A DNA stretch of 50,058 nt from Goleter apudmare HA4340-LM2. GTDB lineage: Bacteria > Cyanobacteriota > Cyanobacteriia > Cyanobacteriales > Nostocaceae. Positions 42,585 through 50,058 of this stretch are shown here, piece by piece. Both the position numbers and the translations under genes were made by a program. Positions within the stretch are counted from its first letter, which is position 1. Every line of letters begins with the position of its first letter. The DNA lies in assembly GCA_019359495.1 (NCBI GenBank), contig JAHHHF010000002.1, positions 1 to 50,058 of the forward strand, read 5' to 3'. Under the pieces are notes generated by a model. That model saw nothing but the letters and a program-made list of their open reading frames with translations. It was not told the DNA's origin and ran no database searches.

Positions 42585-45500
42585 ATGCTTGAACAAGATT
42601 TACAATCAGCAAAAATTGCCATTGTCGGCATGGATGCATTTTTTGGAGAATGCAAAGGACTCGATGCATTCGAGCGCAGTATTTATGACGGCAAACAGCA
42701 TTTTATTCCTCTACCGCCTAAGAGATGGCACGGCATAGAAACCCAAGAAAATATCCTCAAAGAATACAACTTACCCGATGGTAAAGCACCAACAGGCGCA
42801 TACATCACCGACTTTGAAATCGACACCTTAGCCTACAAAATCCCACCCAATGAAGTAAAAAAACTCAATCCCCAACAACTGTTATTATTAACAGTTGCCG
42901 ACCGGGCATTGAAAGATGCCAAAATTCCTGAAGGCGGAAACGTCGCAGTCATCATTGCGGCTGAGACAGAAATGTCTGTCCATCAGCTACAGCAACGCTG
43001 GGATTTATCCTGGCAAATTAAAGACGGTTTGAATGCTGCGGAAATTGCCTTACCTGAAGAAAAAACTACCCAACTAGAAACCATTGTTAAAGACAGTGTT
43101 CACCATCAAGTTGATATTGGTGAGTATTTAAGCTACATCAACAATATCATGGCCAGTCGGATTTCTTCCCTGTGGAATTTCACTGGGCCAGCATTCACTT
43201 TAACTGCCGTAGAAACCTCTGTTTTCAAAGCTTTAGAAGTAGCGCAAATGCTACTCACCACAGGTGAAGTGGATGCTGTCGTTGTCGGTGCTGTCGATTT
43301 AGCCGGCGGTGTAGAAAACGTCTTATTGCGAAACCAAGAGGCGAAAATTAATACAGGCGTCAACACCTTGAGTTTTGACCAAAAAGCAGATGGCTGGACA
43401 ATTGGCGAAGGTGCTGGGGCTGTGGTTTTGAAGCGTTATGACAGCGCTAAACTACGGGGCGATCGCATCTATGCAGTCATTGATGCTATTAGTATTGGAC
43501 AGGCTCATTCTACATCGGTAGATGTCAGCACTATTCACCAAGTCTGCCAACAAGCCTTCCAAATCGCCGGTATTCAACCCACAGAGGTTAACTATGTGGA
43601 GGTTGTGGGTAGTGGTATCCCCCAACAAGATGCAGCCGAAATCGCCGGTATGCTGCAAGCTTATCCCCCAGTAGGCGACGGTTTGCACTGTGCTATTGGT
43701 AGTGTCAAGGCCAATATCGGTCACACCTACGTGGCATCGGGAATTGCCAGCTTAATTAAAACGGCTTTGTGTCTTTACCACAACTACATTCCCGCTACCC
43801 CCAACTGGTCTGGTGTCAAAACACCCCAACTCTGGGAAGGGAGTCCCTTCTTTGTCGCCACTGAATCTAGACCTTGGTTTCTCGGTAAAGACAGTACCAA
43901 GAGAATCGCGGCTGTGAACGGTATGGGGTGTGATGGTAGTTACGCCCATCTCATTTTGTCGGATGAACCCGAACAACAAGAGCATAGTAGCAGGTACTTA
44001 CAACAACGACCTTATTATCTGTTCCCTTTAGCGGCTGATGAACAATCAGAGTTACAAGGTCTTCTCGATAGTCTCCAAGCAAATATCGAAAACTCTGCTT
44101 CTCTAGTCGATACCGCTAGCCTCAACTTTGTCCAATTTCAACAACATCCACAAGCTAAGTACGCCCTAGCCATCTCAGGACGCAACCAGAAAGAATTACT
44201 CAAGGAAATTGCCTCAGCACGTAAAGGTGTAAATACTGCCTTTGAACGTGGTACAGACTGGCAAACTCCCATAGGTAGTTACTTCACAGCTAAACCACTG
44301 GGTAAACAAGGTTCAGTTGCGTATGTTTATCCGGCGGCGGTGAACTCTTATGTGGGTATCGGTCGGACTCTGTTCCGTCTCTTTCCTAGTGTTCAAGATG
44401 ACCCCTTTGTCAAGAGTCTATATAAACGAGTTTCCGATGTTGAGAAGCTGGTGTTTCCTAGAAGCTTAAGTAAATTAACAACAAGGCAACTAGAAACCCT
44501 AGAAAAGAAATTGCTGGATGATTCTCTAGCAATGTTTGAGGCGGAAATGTTTTTCACCAGGTTAATCACCACAGTGATTCGTGATCACTTCCAAGTCAAA
44601 CCCAAATATGTGTTTGGCTATAGCCTGGGTGAAACCAGTATGATGGTTGCCCAAGGTGTTTGGAGTAATTTTTATGAGGGAAGTAATTCCTTCAACTCGT
44701 CAGCTTTATTTGGCGATAGGTTATCTGTCCCGAAAAATGCTGTACGGGAATATTGGGGACTACCACCAGCATCAGCATCCTCAGACAATAATTTCTGGTG
44801 TAACTATGTCCTCATGGCTAGTCCTTCCCAGGTGAGGGAATGTCTGAAAAACGAGACGCGTGTGTATTTAACGCAGATTAACACACCAGAAGAAGTATTG
44901 ATTGCAGGTGGACCAGCCGCCTGTCAGCGAGTGATTCAAACTCTGGGCTGTAACGCCTTTCCTGCCCCCTTCGACCATGTGATCCATTGTGAGACAATGC
45001 GATCAGAGTATGGGGAGTTGGTCAAACTCAACACCTTACCATCGCAGAATATTCCCGGAATTGTATTTTACTCTGCGGCTGAGTATCAACCTATCCCACT
45101 GGATAGCGATCGCATAGCTCACAGTATAGCTACAGGTCTATGTCAGCAACTAGACTTTCCCCGTTTAGTCAACCGTGTCTATGCTGATGGCGTGAAAATC
45201 TTTATCGAAGCTGGTGCTGGTAGTGTTTGTTCGCGCTGGATTGATAAAATCCTCGAAGGACAAGAACACATCACAGTATCTCTGAATAGAAGAGGTACAG
45301 ATGATCATACTGCGATCGTCAAAGCACTAGGAAAACTACTCAGCCATCGAGTTGATTTAGATTTGTCATCTCTCTACCATCTCCCTCAAGAATCTAGCAA
45401 ACAAAGTAAATTAACCCTGAGAAAAATTACTTTGGGTGGTGACTCAATTCCTGCCACAATCTTGAGTGATGATCACCGCCAAGCTTTCCACAACGTAACT

Positions 45501-45971
45501 ACTAAACGTAGGCATAATCCTACCCTACCTCAGCATCACCAAATATCATTAACCAAAGAATCTGCAATCACCAATTCTCTACAAAATATTGTTGATAAAC
45601 CTACAAATAGTAGCTTTGCTCACAACATTATCTCACACCAAGATCAACAAGCAGAAATCAAAATGAAAGATATCATTGAACACGGTTTGACTCCCACAGA
45701 ACAATTACAATCTTTTGAGACTACTAGCAATAAGCAGCAAATTACTCAACCTATTTTGCAACCGAATCATCCAACTCATGAACTTAGTGACATTATCAGC
45801 GCTTTTGATTCAAATCAATCTCAGTATCAAAATCTGAATGCCAATAATTCTAGAGTAACTAAAGCTCATATTGCTTTTTTAAAAGCCAGACAAGACTTTA
45901 GTCAGAAAATGAGTGAAATCATTCAATTGCAATTAGCCTGTGCTGAAAATTTGTTGAATGAAGAATCATAG
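42585..45971 (+). CDS. hglC: chain-length-factor plus acyltransferase HglC (CLF-AT)
   Basis: The 1128-residue protein starts with a KS-like domain in which the active Cys is replaced by Glu (TAVETSVFKALEVA in place of the DAACASSF-type motif). The usual first-His motif is also lost (EVVGSGIPQQDAAE), while GSVKANIGHTYVASG is kept. It is thus a chain length factor, to pair with HglD. From about residue 560 an AT domain follows (VAYVYPAAVNSYVGIGR, then the Ser motif VFGYSLGETSMM near residue 680). The last 130 residues are Gln/Asn/Thr-rich and end in a helix with AHIAFLKARQDFSQKM, which resembles the coiled-coil stretches in HglE. Such a tail may dock with partners. Confidence 0.9.
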   Translation: MLEQDLQSAKIAIVGMDAFFGECKGLDAFERSIYDGKQHFIPLPPKRWHGIETQENILKEYNLPDGKAPTGAYITDFEIDTLAYKIPPNEVKKLNPQQLLLLTVADRALKDAKIPEGGNVAVIIAAETEMSVHQLQQRWDLSWQIKDGLNAAEIALPEEKTTQLETIVKDSVHHQVDIGEYLSYINNIMASRISSLWNFTGPAFTLTAVETSVFKALEVAQMLLTTGEVDAVVVGAVDLAGGVENVLLRNQEAKINTGVNTLSFDQKADGWTIGEGAGAVVLKRYDSAKLRGDRIYAVIDAISIGQAHSTSVDVSTIHQVCQQAFQIAGIQPTEVNYVEVVGSGIPQQDAAEIAGMLQAYPPVGDGLHCAIGSVKANIGHTYVASGIASLIKTALCLYHNYIPATPNWSGVKTPQLWEGSPFFVATESRPWFLGKDSTKRIAAVNGMGCDGSYAHLILSDEPEQQEHSSRYLQQRPYYLFPLAADEQSELQGLLDSLQANIENSASLVDTASLNFVQFQQHPQAKYALAISGRNQKELLKEIASARKGVNTAFERGTDWQTPIGSYFTAKPLGKQGSVAYVYPAAVNSYVGIGRTLFRLFPSVQDDPFVKSLYKRVSDVEKLVFPRSLSKLTTRQLETLEKKLLDDSLAMFEAEMFFTRLITTVIRDHFQVKPKYVFGYSLGETSMMVAQGVWSNFYEGSNSFNSSALFGDRLSVPKNAVREYWGLPPASASSDNNFWCNYVLMASPSQVRECLKNETRVYLTQINTPEEVLIAGGPAACQRVIQTLGCNAFPAPFDHVIHCETMRSEYGELVKLNTLPSQNIPGIVFYSAAEYQPIPLDSDRIAHSIATGLCQQLDFPRLVNRVYADGVKIFIEAGAGSVCSRWIDKILEGQEHITVSLNRRGTDDHTAIVKALGKLLSHRVDLDLSSLYHLPQESSKQSKLTLRKITLGGDSIPATILSDDHRQAFHNVTTKRRHNPTLPQHHQISLTKESAITNSLQNIVDKPTNSSFAHNIISHQDQQAEIKMKDIIEHGLTPTEQLQSFETTSNKQQITQPILQPNHPTHELSDIISAFDSNQSQYQNLNANNSRVTKAHIAFLKARQDFSQKMSEIIQLQLACAENLLNEES

Positions 45972-45980
45972 AACAGTTAT

Positions 45981-46016
45981 TCTCTCTGCATCCTCAGCGT
46001 CTCTGCGGATTAAAAC
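45981..46016. repeat. dispersed CTCTGCG-type repeat
   Basis: A copy (CTCTCTGCATCCTCAGCGTC, then TCTGCGGATTAAAAC) lies after hglC, just before the long palindromic element at 46050. Confidence 0.6.
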
Positions 46017-46049
46017 TTGTTTTTTGCAATACAAGTAGAGTCAAATGCG

Positions 46050-46153
46050 ATACGGTTCGGTTAAAGCTAAAAAATCAAAATGTGTAGGTTGATTTGAGTC
46101 AAGAAACCCAACCTACCAATACTCTGTGCCAATAACCCTTAACTGAACCGTAT
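46050..46153. repeat. 104-bp palindromic MITE-like element
   Basis: The outer arms ATACGGTTCGGTTAA (46050-46064) and TTAACTGAACCGTAT (46139-46153) pair at 14 of 15 positions. Inside lies a second perfect stem, GTAGGTTG/CAACCTAC (46084-46091, 46109-46116). Such nested palindromes of about 100 bp resemble cyanobacterial miniature inverted-repeat elements. No coding sequence is present. Confidence 0.6.
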
Positions 46154-46215
46154 TGGGCAATAATGCCCAACAAACTACATTAACCTAATTTCTGATCAAT
46201 CGAGGGATAACTAGC

Positions 46216-47886
46216 GTGACTACTGTAGATACGCCACTTAGTAAACATCATAATGGTTTGGAATTTTCTCCTTACTCCTACAATCAGAACCTGCTTTGGA
46301 AAGGTGCTTTAGATTGTATTGCTTTTGAACAAACAGCCATCCTAGATAAATTTCTCGCGTTAGATAAACCTTGTCACATTGTCAAAATTGCCGGGAAAAT
46401 TGGTGTAACTAATGATGGCTATTTGTGTCCTGTCGATCATAGTATTACAACACCCATAGAACTATTAATCTCTGTACCTCCAATCCGCACTCGACAACTA
46501 GGAGACCCTAATTTTCTTTCCTTTTATGGCGTCAAATATGCCTATGCTACTGGTGCAATGGCTGGTGGTATTGCTTCTGAAGAAATGGTCATTGCTCTGG
46601 GGAAAGAGAACATTTTGAGTTCTTTCGGTGCTGGTGGTTTAACTCCAGACCGTTTGGAAGCCGCCATTAATCGCATTCAACAAGCCTTACCCCATGGCCC
46701 TTATGCTTTTAATTTAATTCATAGTCCTAGTGAATTAACAATTGAACGCCGGGCTGTAGATTTATTCCTCAAATATGGTGTAAGAGTTGTAGAAGCTTCA
46801 GCATTTCTAGACTTAACCCCCAACATTGTTTACTACCGAGTGGCGGGATTAAGTTTAAATGCTGCTAATCAAATTGAAATCAAAAATAAAGTCATTGCCA
46901 AAATTTCTCGACGAGAAGTTGCTAGCAAATTTTTGCAACCAGCACCTCCAAGGATAATTAAAGAACTCCTAGAACAAGGATTAATTACTGATTTACAAGC
47001 AACTCTCGCCGCCAAAGTACCGATGGCTGATGACATTACTGTCGAGGCTGATTCTGGTGGTCATACAGATAATCGTCCTTTAGTTTGTCTCTTGCCTTCC
47101 ATCATGGCGTTAAGAGATGAAATTCAGACACAATATCAATACTCTCAACCGATTCGTGTGGGAGTAGCCGGCGGAATTGCCACACCCCAATCAGCCTTAG
47201 CGGCCTTTATGATGGGTGCTGCTTATGTAGTTACAGGCTCAATTAATCAGTCTTGTATTGAATCTGGAGCTTGTGAATATACTAAGAAGCTGCTAGCCCA
47301 AGCAGAAATGGCTGATATGATGATGGCACCAGCCGCAGATATGTTTGAAATGGGGGTGAAACTGCAAGTCCTCAAACGCGGCACAATGTTCCCCATGCGC
47401 GCACAGAAACTATATGAGTTATATCGTAGCTATGACTCAATTGAAGATATTCCCCTGGCAGAAAGAGAGAAATTAGAAAAACAGGTTTTTCGCAAAACTA
47501 TTGCTGAAGTTTGGGAAGGAACTGCTGCTTATTTATCCCAAAAAAATCCCGAAAAATTGGGTAAAGCAGTCAATAATCCTAAGCTAAAAATGGCTCTAAT
47601 TTTCCGTTGGTATTTAGGATTATCTTCTCGTTGGTCGCAATCTGGAGAGAAAGGACGGGAAGTCGATTATCAAATTTGGTGTGGGCCAGCGATGGGGAGC
47701 TTTAATGACTGGGTGCGCGGTACTTACCTAGCAGAACCAAATAACCGCAAAGTCGTTGATGTTGCTAACCACATTATGACTGGGGCAGCATTTCTATACC
47801 GCATACAAAGTTTGAGAATGCAAGGACTACAAATCCCCGAATACTACAGTCAATATCACCCAGCTACTTCTACATTGGAGATGTGA
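46216..47886 (+). CDS. hglA: PfaD-type enoyl reductase HglA
   Basis: This 556-residue flavin-dependent enoyl reductase belongs to the nitronate monooxygenase/PfaD group. It has [20 protein letters not shown] near residue 115, [36 protein letters not shown] (the conserved ADSGGHTD near residue 275), [21 protein letters not shown] and [12 protein letters not shown], all of which fit PfaD. It would reduce enoyl intermediates of the HglE-HglD-HglC cycle. The start is a GTG at 46216 with GAGGGA upstream. Its stop is almost contiguous with the start of hglB, so the two are translationally coupled. Confidence 0.9.
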   Translation: MTTVDTPLSKHHNGLEFSPYSYNQNLLWKGALDCIAFEQTAILDKFLALDKPCHIVKIAGKIGVTNDGYLCPVDHSITTPIELLISVPPIRTRQLGDPNFLSFYGVKYAYATGAMAGGIASEEMVIALGKENILSSFGAGGLTPDRLEAAINRIQQALPHGPYAFNLIHSPSELTIERRAVDLFLKYGVRVVEASAFLDLTPNIVYYRVAGLSLNAANQIEIKNKVIAKISRREVASKFLQPAPPRIIKELLEQGLITDLQATLAAKVPMADDITVEADSGGHTDNRPLVCLLPSIMALRDEIQTQYQYSQPIRVGVAGGIATPQSALAAFMMGAAYVVTGSINQSCIESGACEYTKKLLAQAEMADMMMAPAADMFEMGVKLQVLKRGTMFPMRAQKLYELYRSYDSIEDIPLAEREKLEKQVFRKTIAEVWEGTAAYLSQKNPEKLGKAVNNPKLKMALIFRWYLGLSSRWSQSGEKGREVDYQIWCGPAMGSFNDWVRGTYLAEPNNRKVVDVANHIMTGAAFLYRIQSLRMQGLQIPEYYSQYHPATSTLEM

Positions 47887-47888
47887 AA

Positions 47889-49415
47889 ATGAGTCTAAAA
47901 AAATCTTTTAGTGCAGCAGAAATTCAAGCATGGCTGGTATCTAATCTAGCCGAGTTAATTGGTGTTGAAAGTAATGAAATAGATATCCAAGAAAACTTAG
48001 AGAATTACGGTCTGGATTCTGCTCAGGCAATGATTCTAGTCAGTAAATTAGAAAAACTGCTAGGATTTCAACCATCTCCTTTGTTGCTTTGGCATTACCC
48101 CAATATCGAATCACTCTCACAGCGTTTAGCTGAAGAGTTTCAAGAAAATTCTGACATTCAAGATACAGGTTCTGCTCTGCAAGCCAATGTTGTGACTGCC
48201 AACATTGTTCCCCCTATTCTAAATTTGCAAGCCGAAGCTGTTCTTGACCCCACCATCCGTCCCGATGCTTTACCTCAAGTTTTTGTGGGTGTACCCAAGC
48301 ATATCTTTTTAACTGGAGGTACAGGCTATTTAGGAGCTTTTTTAATTAAGGAACTCCTACAGCATACAAACGCCGATATCTATTGCTTGGTCAGAGCTTG
48401 TGATATATCAGAAGGCAAAACTAAGCTAGTAAAAAACCTAGATAATTATGCAATTTGGGATGAAGAGTTTAATTCTAGAATTATCCCTGTTGTTGGTGAT
48501 TTATCTCAACCCTTTTTGGGTATTGGTGCAGAACAGTTTCAAATTCTGGCTGCCAATATCGATACCATCTACCACAGTGGTGCTCTGCTGAATTACGTTT
48601 ATCCTTACTCAGCATTAAAAGCAGCCAATGTTTTAGGAACTCAGGAAGTTCTACGATTGGCAAGTCAAGTCAAACTTAAGCCTGTACATTACATTTCTAG
48701 TGTGGCTGTGTTTGAATCACCTGCTTATGCTGGTAAGGTTGTTAAAGAACAGGATGATTTTAACCATTGGGAAGGTATTTTCCTTGGTTATTCTCAGACT
48801 AAATGGGTAGCAGAAAAGTTAGTCAAAATTGCTCGTGATCGGGGTTTACCTGTAACTATTCACAGACCACCATTAATTTCTGGAGATAGCGAGACAGGTA
48901 TTTGTAACACTAACGACTTTATTAATTTGATGGTCAAGGGCTGTCTGCAAATGGGATATTTCCCAGATGTGGAATATATGATGGATATGTCGCCTGTGGA
49001 TTATGTGAGCAAGGCGATTGTGTATCTATCGATGCAACCATCATCTATAGGTAAAGCATTCAATTTACAACATCCCCAACCAGCACCTCTAAGCACATTA
49101 GTTAAATGGGTGCAATCTTTTGGCTATCCAGTAGAGATGATTCCCTACGAACAATGGCAAGCAGAGTTAATCAATAATGTCTCTTCTGTAGACAATCCTT
49201 TATATACTTTGCGACCATTTTTGTTAGAACGTTGGTCTGAAGAACAACTGACAATTCCAGATTTGTATCTCCAAGCAAAAAGACCACACATTAGCTGTCA
49301 AGAAACCCTAAATGCATTGGCAGGTAGTTCTATTGTCTGTCCGCCAATAACTTCGGAATTGTTTATGACCTATACTGCATATTTGATTCAGACTGGTTTC
49401 TTGAGTGTTGCTTAG
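47889..49415 (+). CDS. hglB: ACP-thioester reductase HglB (HetM)
   Basis: This 508-residue protein has an N-terminal ACP (phosphopantetheine Ser44 in [10 protein letters not shown]) and a C-terminal NAD(P)H thioester reductase of the extended SDR type: [20 protein letters not shown] near residue 135, [11 protein letters not shown], and [13 protein letters not shown] with the Tyr-x3-Lys pair. It should release the finished chain as an aldehyde or alcohol, giving the long-chain polyol to be glycosylated by HglT. The length matches HetM/HglB of PCC 7120 (506 aa). A GTG two codons earlier (47883) is another possible start. It ends the plus-strand set. Confidence 0.92.
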   Translation: MSLKKSFSAAEIQAWLVSNLAELIGVESNEIDIQENLENYGLDSAQAMILVSKLEKLLGFQPSPLLLWHYPNIESLSQRLAEEFQENSDIQDTGSALQANVVTANIVPPILNLQAEAVLDPTIRPDALPQVFVGVPKHIFLTGGTGYLGAFLIKELLQHTNADIYCLVRACDISEGKTKLVKNLDNYAIWDEEFNSRIIPVVGDLSQPFLGIGAEQFQILAANIDTIYHSGALLNYVYPYSALKAANVLGTQEVLRLASQVKLKPVHYISSVAVFESPAYAGKVVKEQDDFNHWEGIFLGYSQTKWVAEKLVKIARDRGLPVTIHRPPLISGDSETGICNTNDFINLMVKGCLQMGYFPDVEYMMDMSPVDYVSKAIVYLSMQPSSIGKAFNLQHPQPAPLSTLVKWVQSFGYPVEMIPYEQWQAELINNVSSVDNPLYTLRPFLLERWSEEQLTIPDLYLQAKRPHISCQETLNALAGSSIVCPPITSELFMTYTAYLIQTGFLSVA

Positions 49416-49451
49416 GAACTAAGTATTTTCAAGGGTGCTGCTATAAACACA

Positions 49452-49500
49452 AAGCCCACCTCCGTGGGCTAAGACAATTTAACCTGCGGAGGCAGGTTTT
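49452..49500. terminator. double hairpin after hglB
   Basis: Two hairpins lie in a row: AGCCCAC/GTGGGCT (49453-49470), then AACCTGC/GGCAGGTT (49481-49498) with a T run and an outer AGACAA/TTGTCT stem. They follow the hglB stop by about 40 bases and also have the wording of a dispersed cyanobacterial repeat. Confidence 0.65.
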
Positions 49501-49555
49501 GTCTATGTAGATGAGGTTTCTAACCGCCGATTTTACTGGCACATTATTCAAGCAA

Positions 49556-49939
49556 TTATCCCTCTTCGCGCTCTGGTACTTCCACAAGGTATTTCCGCAG
49601 ATCATCAATCACCGCCTCAGCACCAATCATATCTGGGCCCCATAACCACGTCACCCCACTGACAAAGTAGACCTGCTTTTGTTGCACGGCTTTTAACGTT
49701 TGCCAAAGCGGATTGCGTTGCAAATTCTCCACAACTTTTTGATCGTCATCGGTAAAACTAGCAACAAAGAGAACGTCGCCATCGGCTTTATTGATTTCTT
49801 CCAGGGAAAACTCCATAGAACCATAAGGTTCAACCCTATCCTGGCTGGGTGGACGTTGTAAACCTGCATCCTTTAAAATTGATCCGGCAAAGGAATTGTT
49901 GACATTTGTGTTTATTCGACCAAAGTAAAAAGATTGGAC
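49556..49939 (-). pseudogene. fragment of an iron-siderophore-type ABC substrate-binding protein
   Basis: The C-terminal part of a FecB/FepB-type periplasmic binding protein is readable: NSFAGSILKDAGLQRPPSQD, then EEINKADGDVLFVASFTDD, NPLWQTLKAVQQKQVYFVSG and a final Arg/Glu-rich tail. Only about 125 residues of a normal 300 to 330 remain; the N-terminal domain and signal peptide are missing. Upstream of residue 37 of the open frame the sequence is unrelated to the family. It is thus probably a broken gene, cut at its 5' end. In PCC 7120 the hetN gene follows hglB, so this site appears rearranged. Confidence 0.68.
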
Positions 49940-50058
49940 TTTGGACAAAAAGAAAATAGTTCGCGAGTGAGACTCGCGAATAAATGAATGATTAATCCTG
50001 TTTATAGTGACGAGCAGAAAAAAGCATAGCCACCAGAGACCCAACAAATAGTAATATC

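Overview
The window comes from a filamentous, heterocyst-forming cyanobacterium of the Nostocales (Nostoc/Anabaena type). The evidence is a near-complete heterocyst glycolipid (hgl/hgd) island, a homocitrate synthase gene (nifV), many HIP1 palindromes (GCGATCGC), AT-rich spacers with Nostoc-style dispersed repeats, and a type III-D CRISPR-Cas locus with a TIGR03985-type WYL regulator. I see no rRNA or tRNA gene. All family calls come from reading the sequence; no search was run.

Left part (1-8.0 kb). The first 1.1 kb has no convincing protein gene. It holds three diverged, about 155-bp tandem units on the minus strand, each with a -10-like box, a spacing of 66 +/- 1 bases and an intrinsic terminator; I read this as a tandem small-RNA array. 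Then come an unknown gene, a 1-kb spacer, a small HTH-like gene, nagB, a HAD phosphatase, nifV and a Uma2-type nuclease gene. Two CRISPR-repeat-like hairpins (7.04-7.14 kb) and a RelE/XRE toxin-antitoxin pair follow.

Middle (8.1-22.0 kb). A 12-kb minus-strand operon encodes a type III-D interference module. In transcription order: csx3 ring nuclease, a P-loop ATPase, cas10 (GGDD present, no HD motif seen), a Csm3-like RAMP, csx10, a small subunit, a CARF-RelE (Cami1-like) effector, a RAMP, a PD-(D/E)XK-like protein, a RAMP, csx19, a RAMP with a proline-rich tail, a HigBA pair and an unknown OB-tailed protein. A WYL regulator is divergent at the head. There is no cas1, cas2 or cas6. The genes suggest a complete cyclic-oligoadenylate circuit: synthesis by Cas10, translation inhibition by the CARF-RelE protein, and signal removal by Csx3.

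Right part (22.2-50.0 kb). After a beta-carbonic anhydrase gene comes the heterocyst glycolipid island. Minus strand: hglT, two tandem glycosyltransferases, a DUF2141 exported protein, hgdA, hgdC and hgdB. Plus strand, after a 1.65-kb spacer: a small unknown gene, hglE, a KR-DH gene, hglD, hglC, hglA and hglB. The plus-strand set is a PUFA-synthase-like machine (KS-AT-ACP-ACP-KR', KR-DH, KS, CLF-AT, PfaD-type enoyl reductase, ACP-thioester reductase) that would make the long-chain polyol. HglT adds sugar and HgdBC helps deposit the layer. The window ends in the remnant of an iron-siderophore-type binding protein, where hetN lies in Nostoc PCC 7120.
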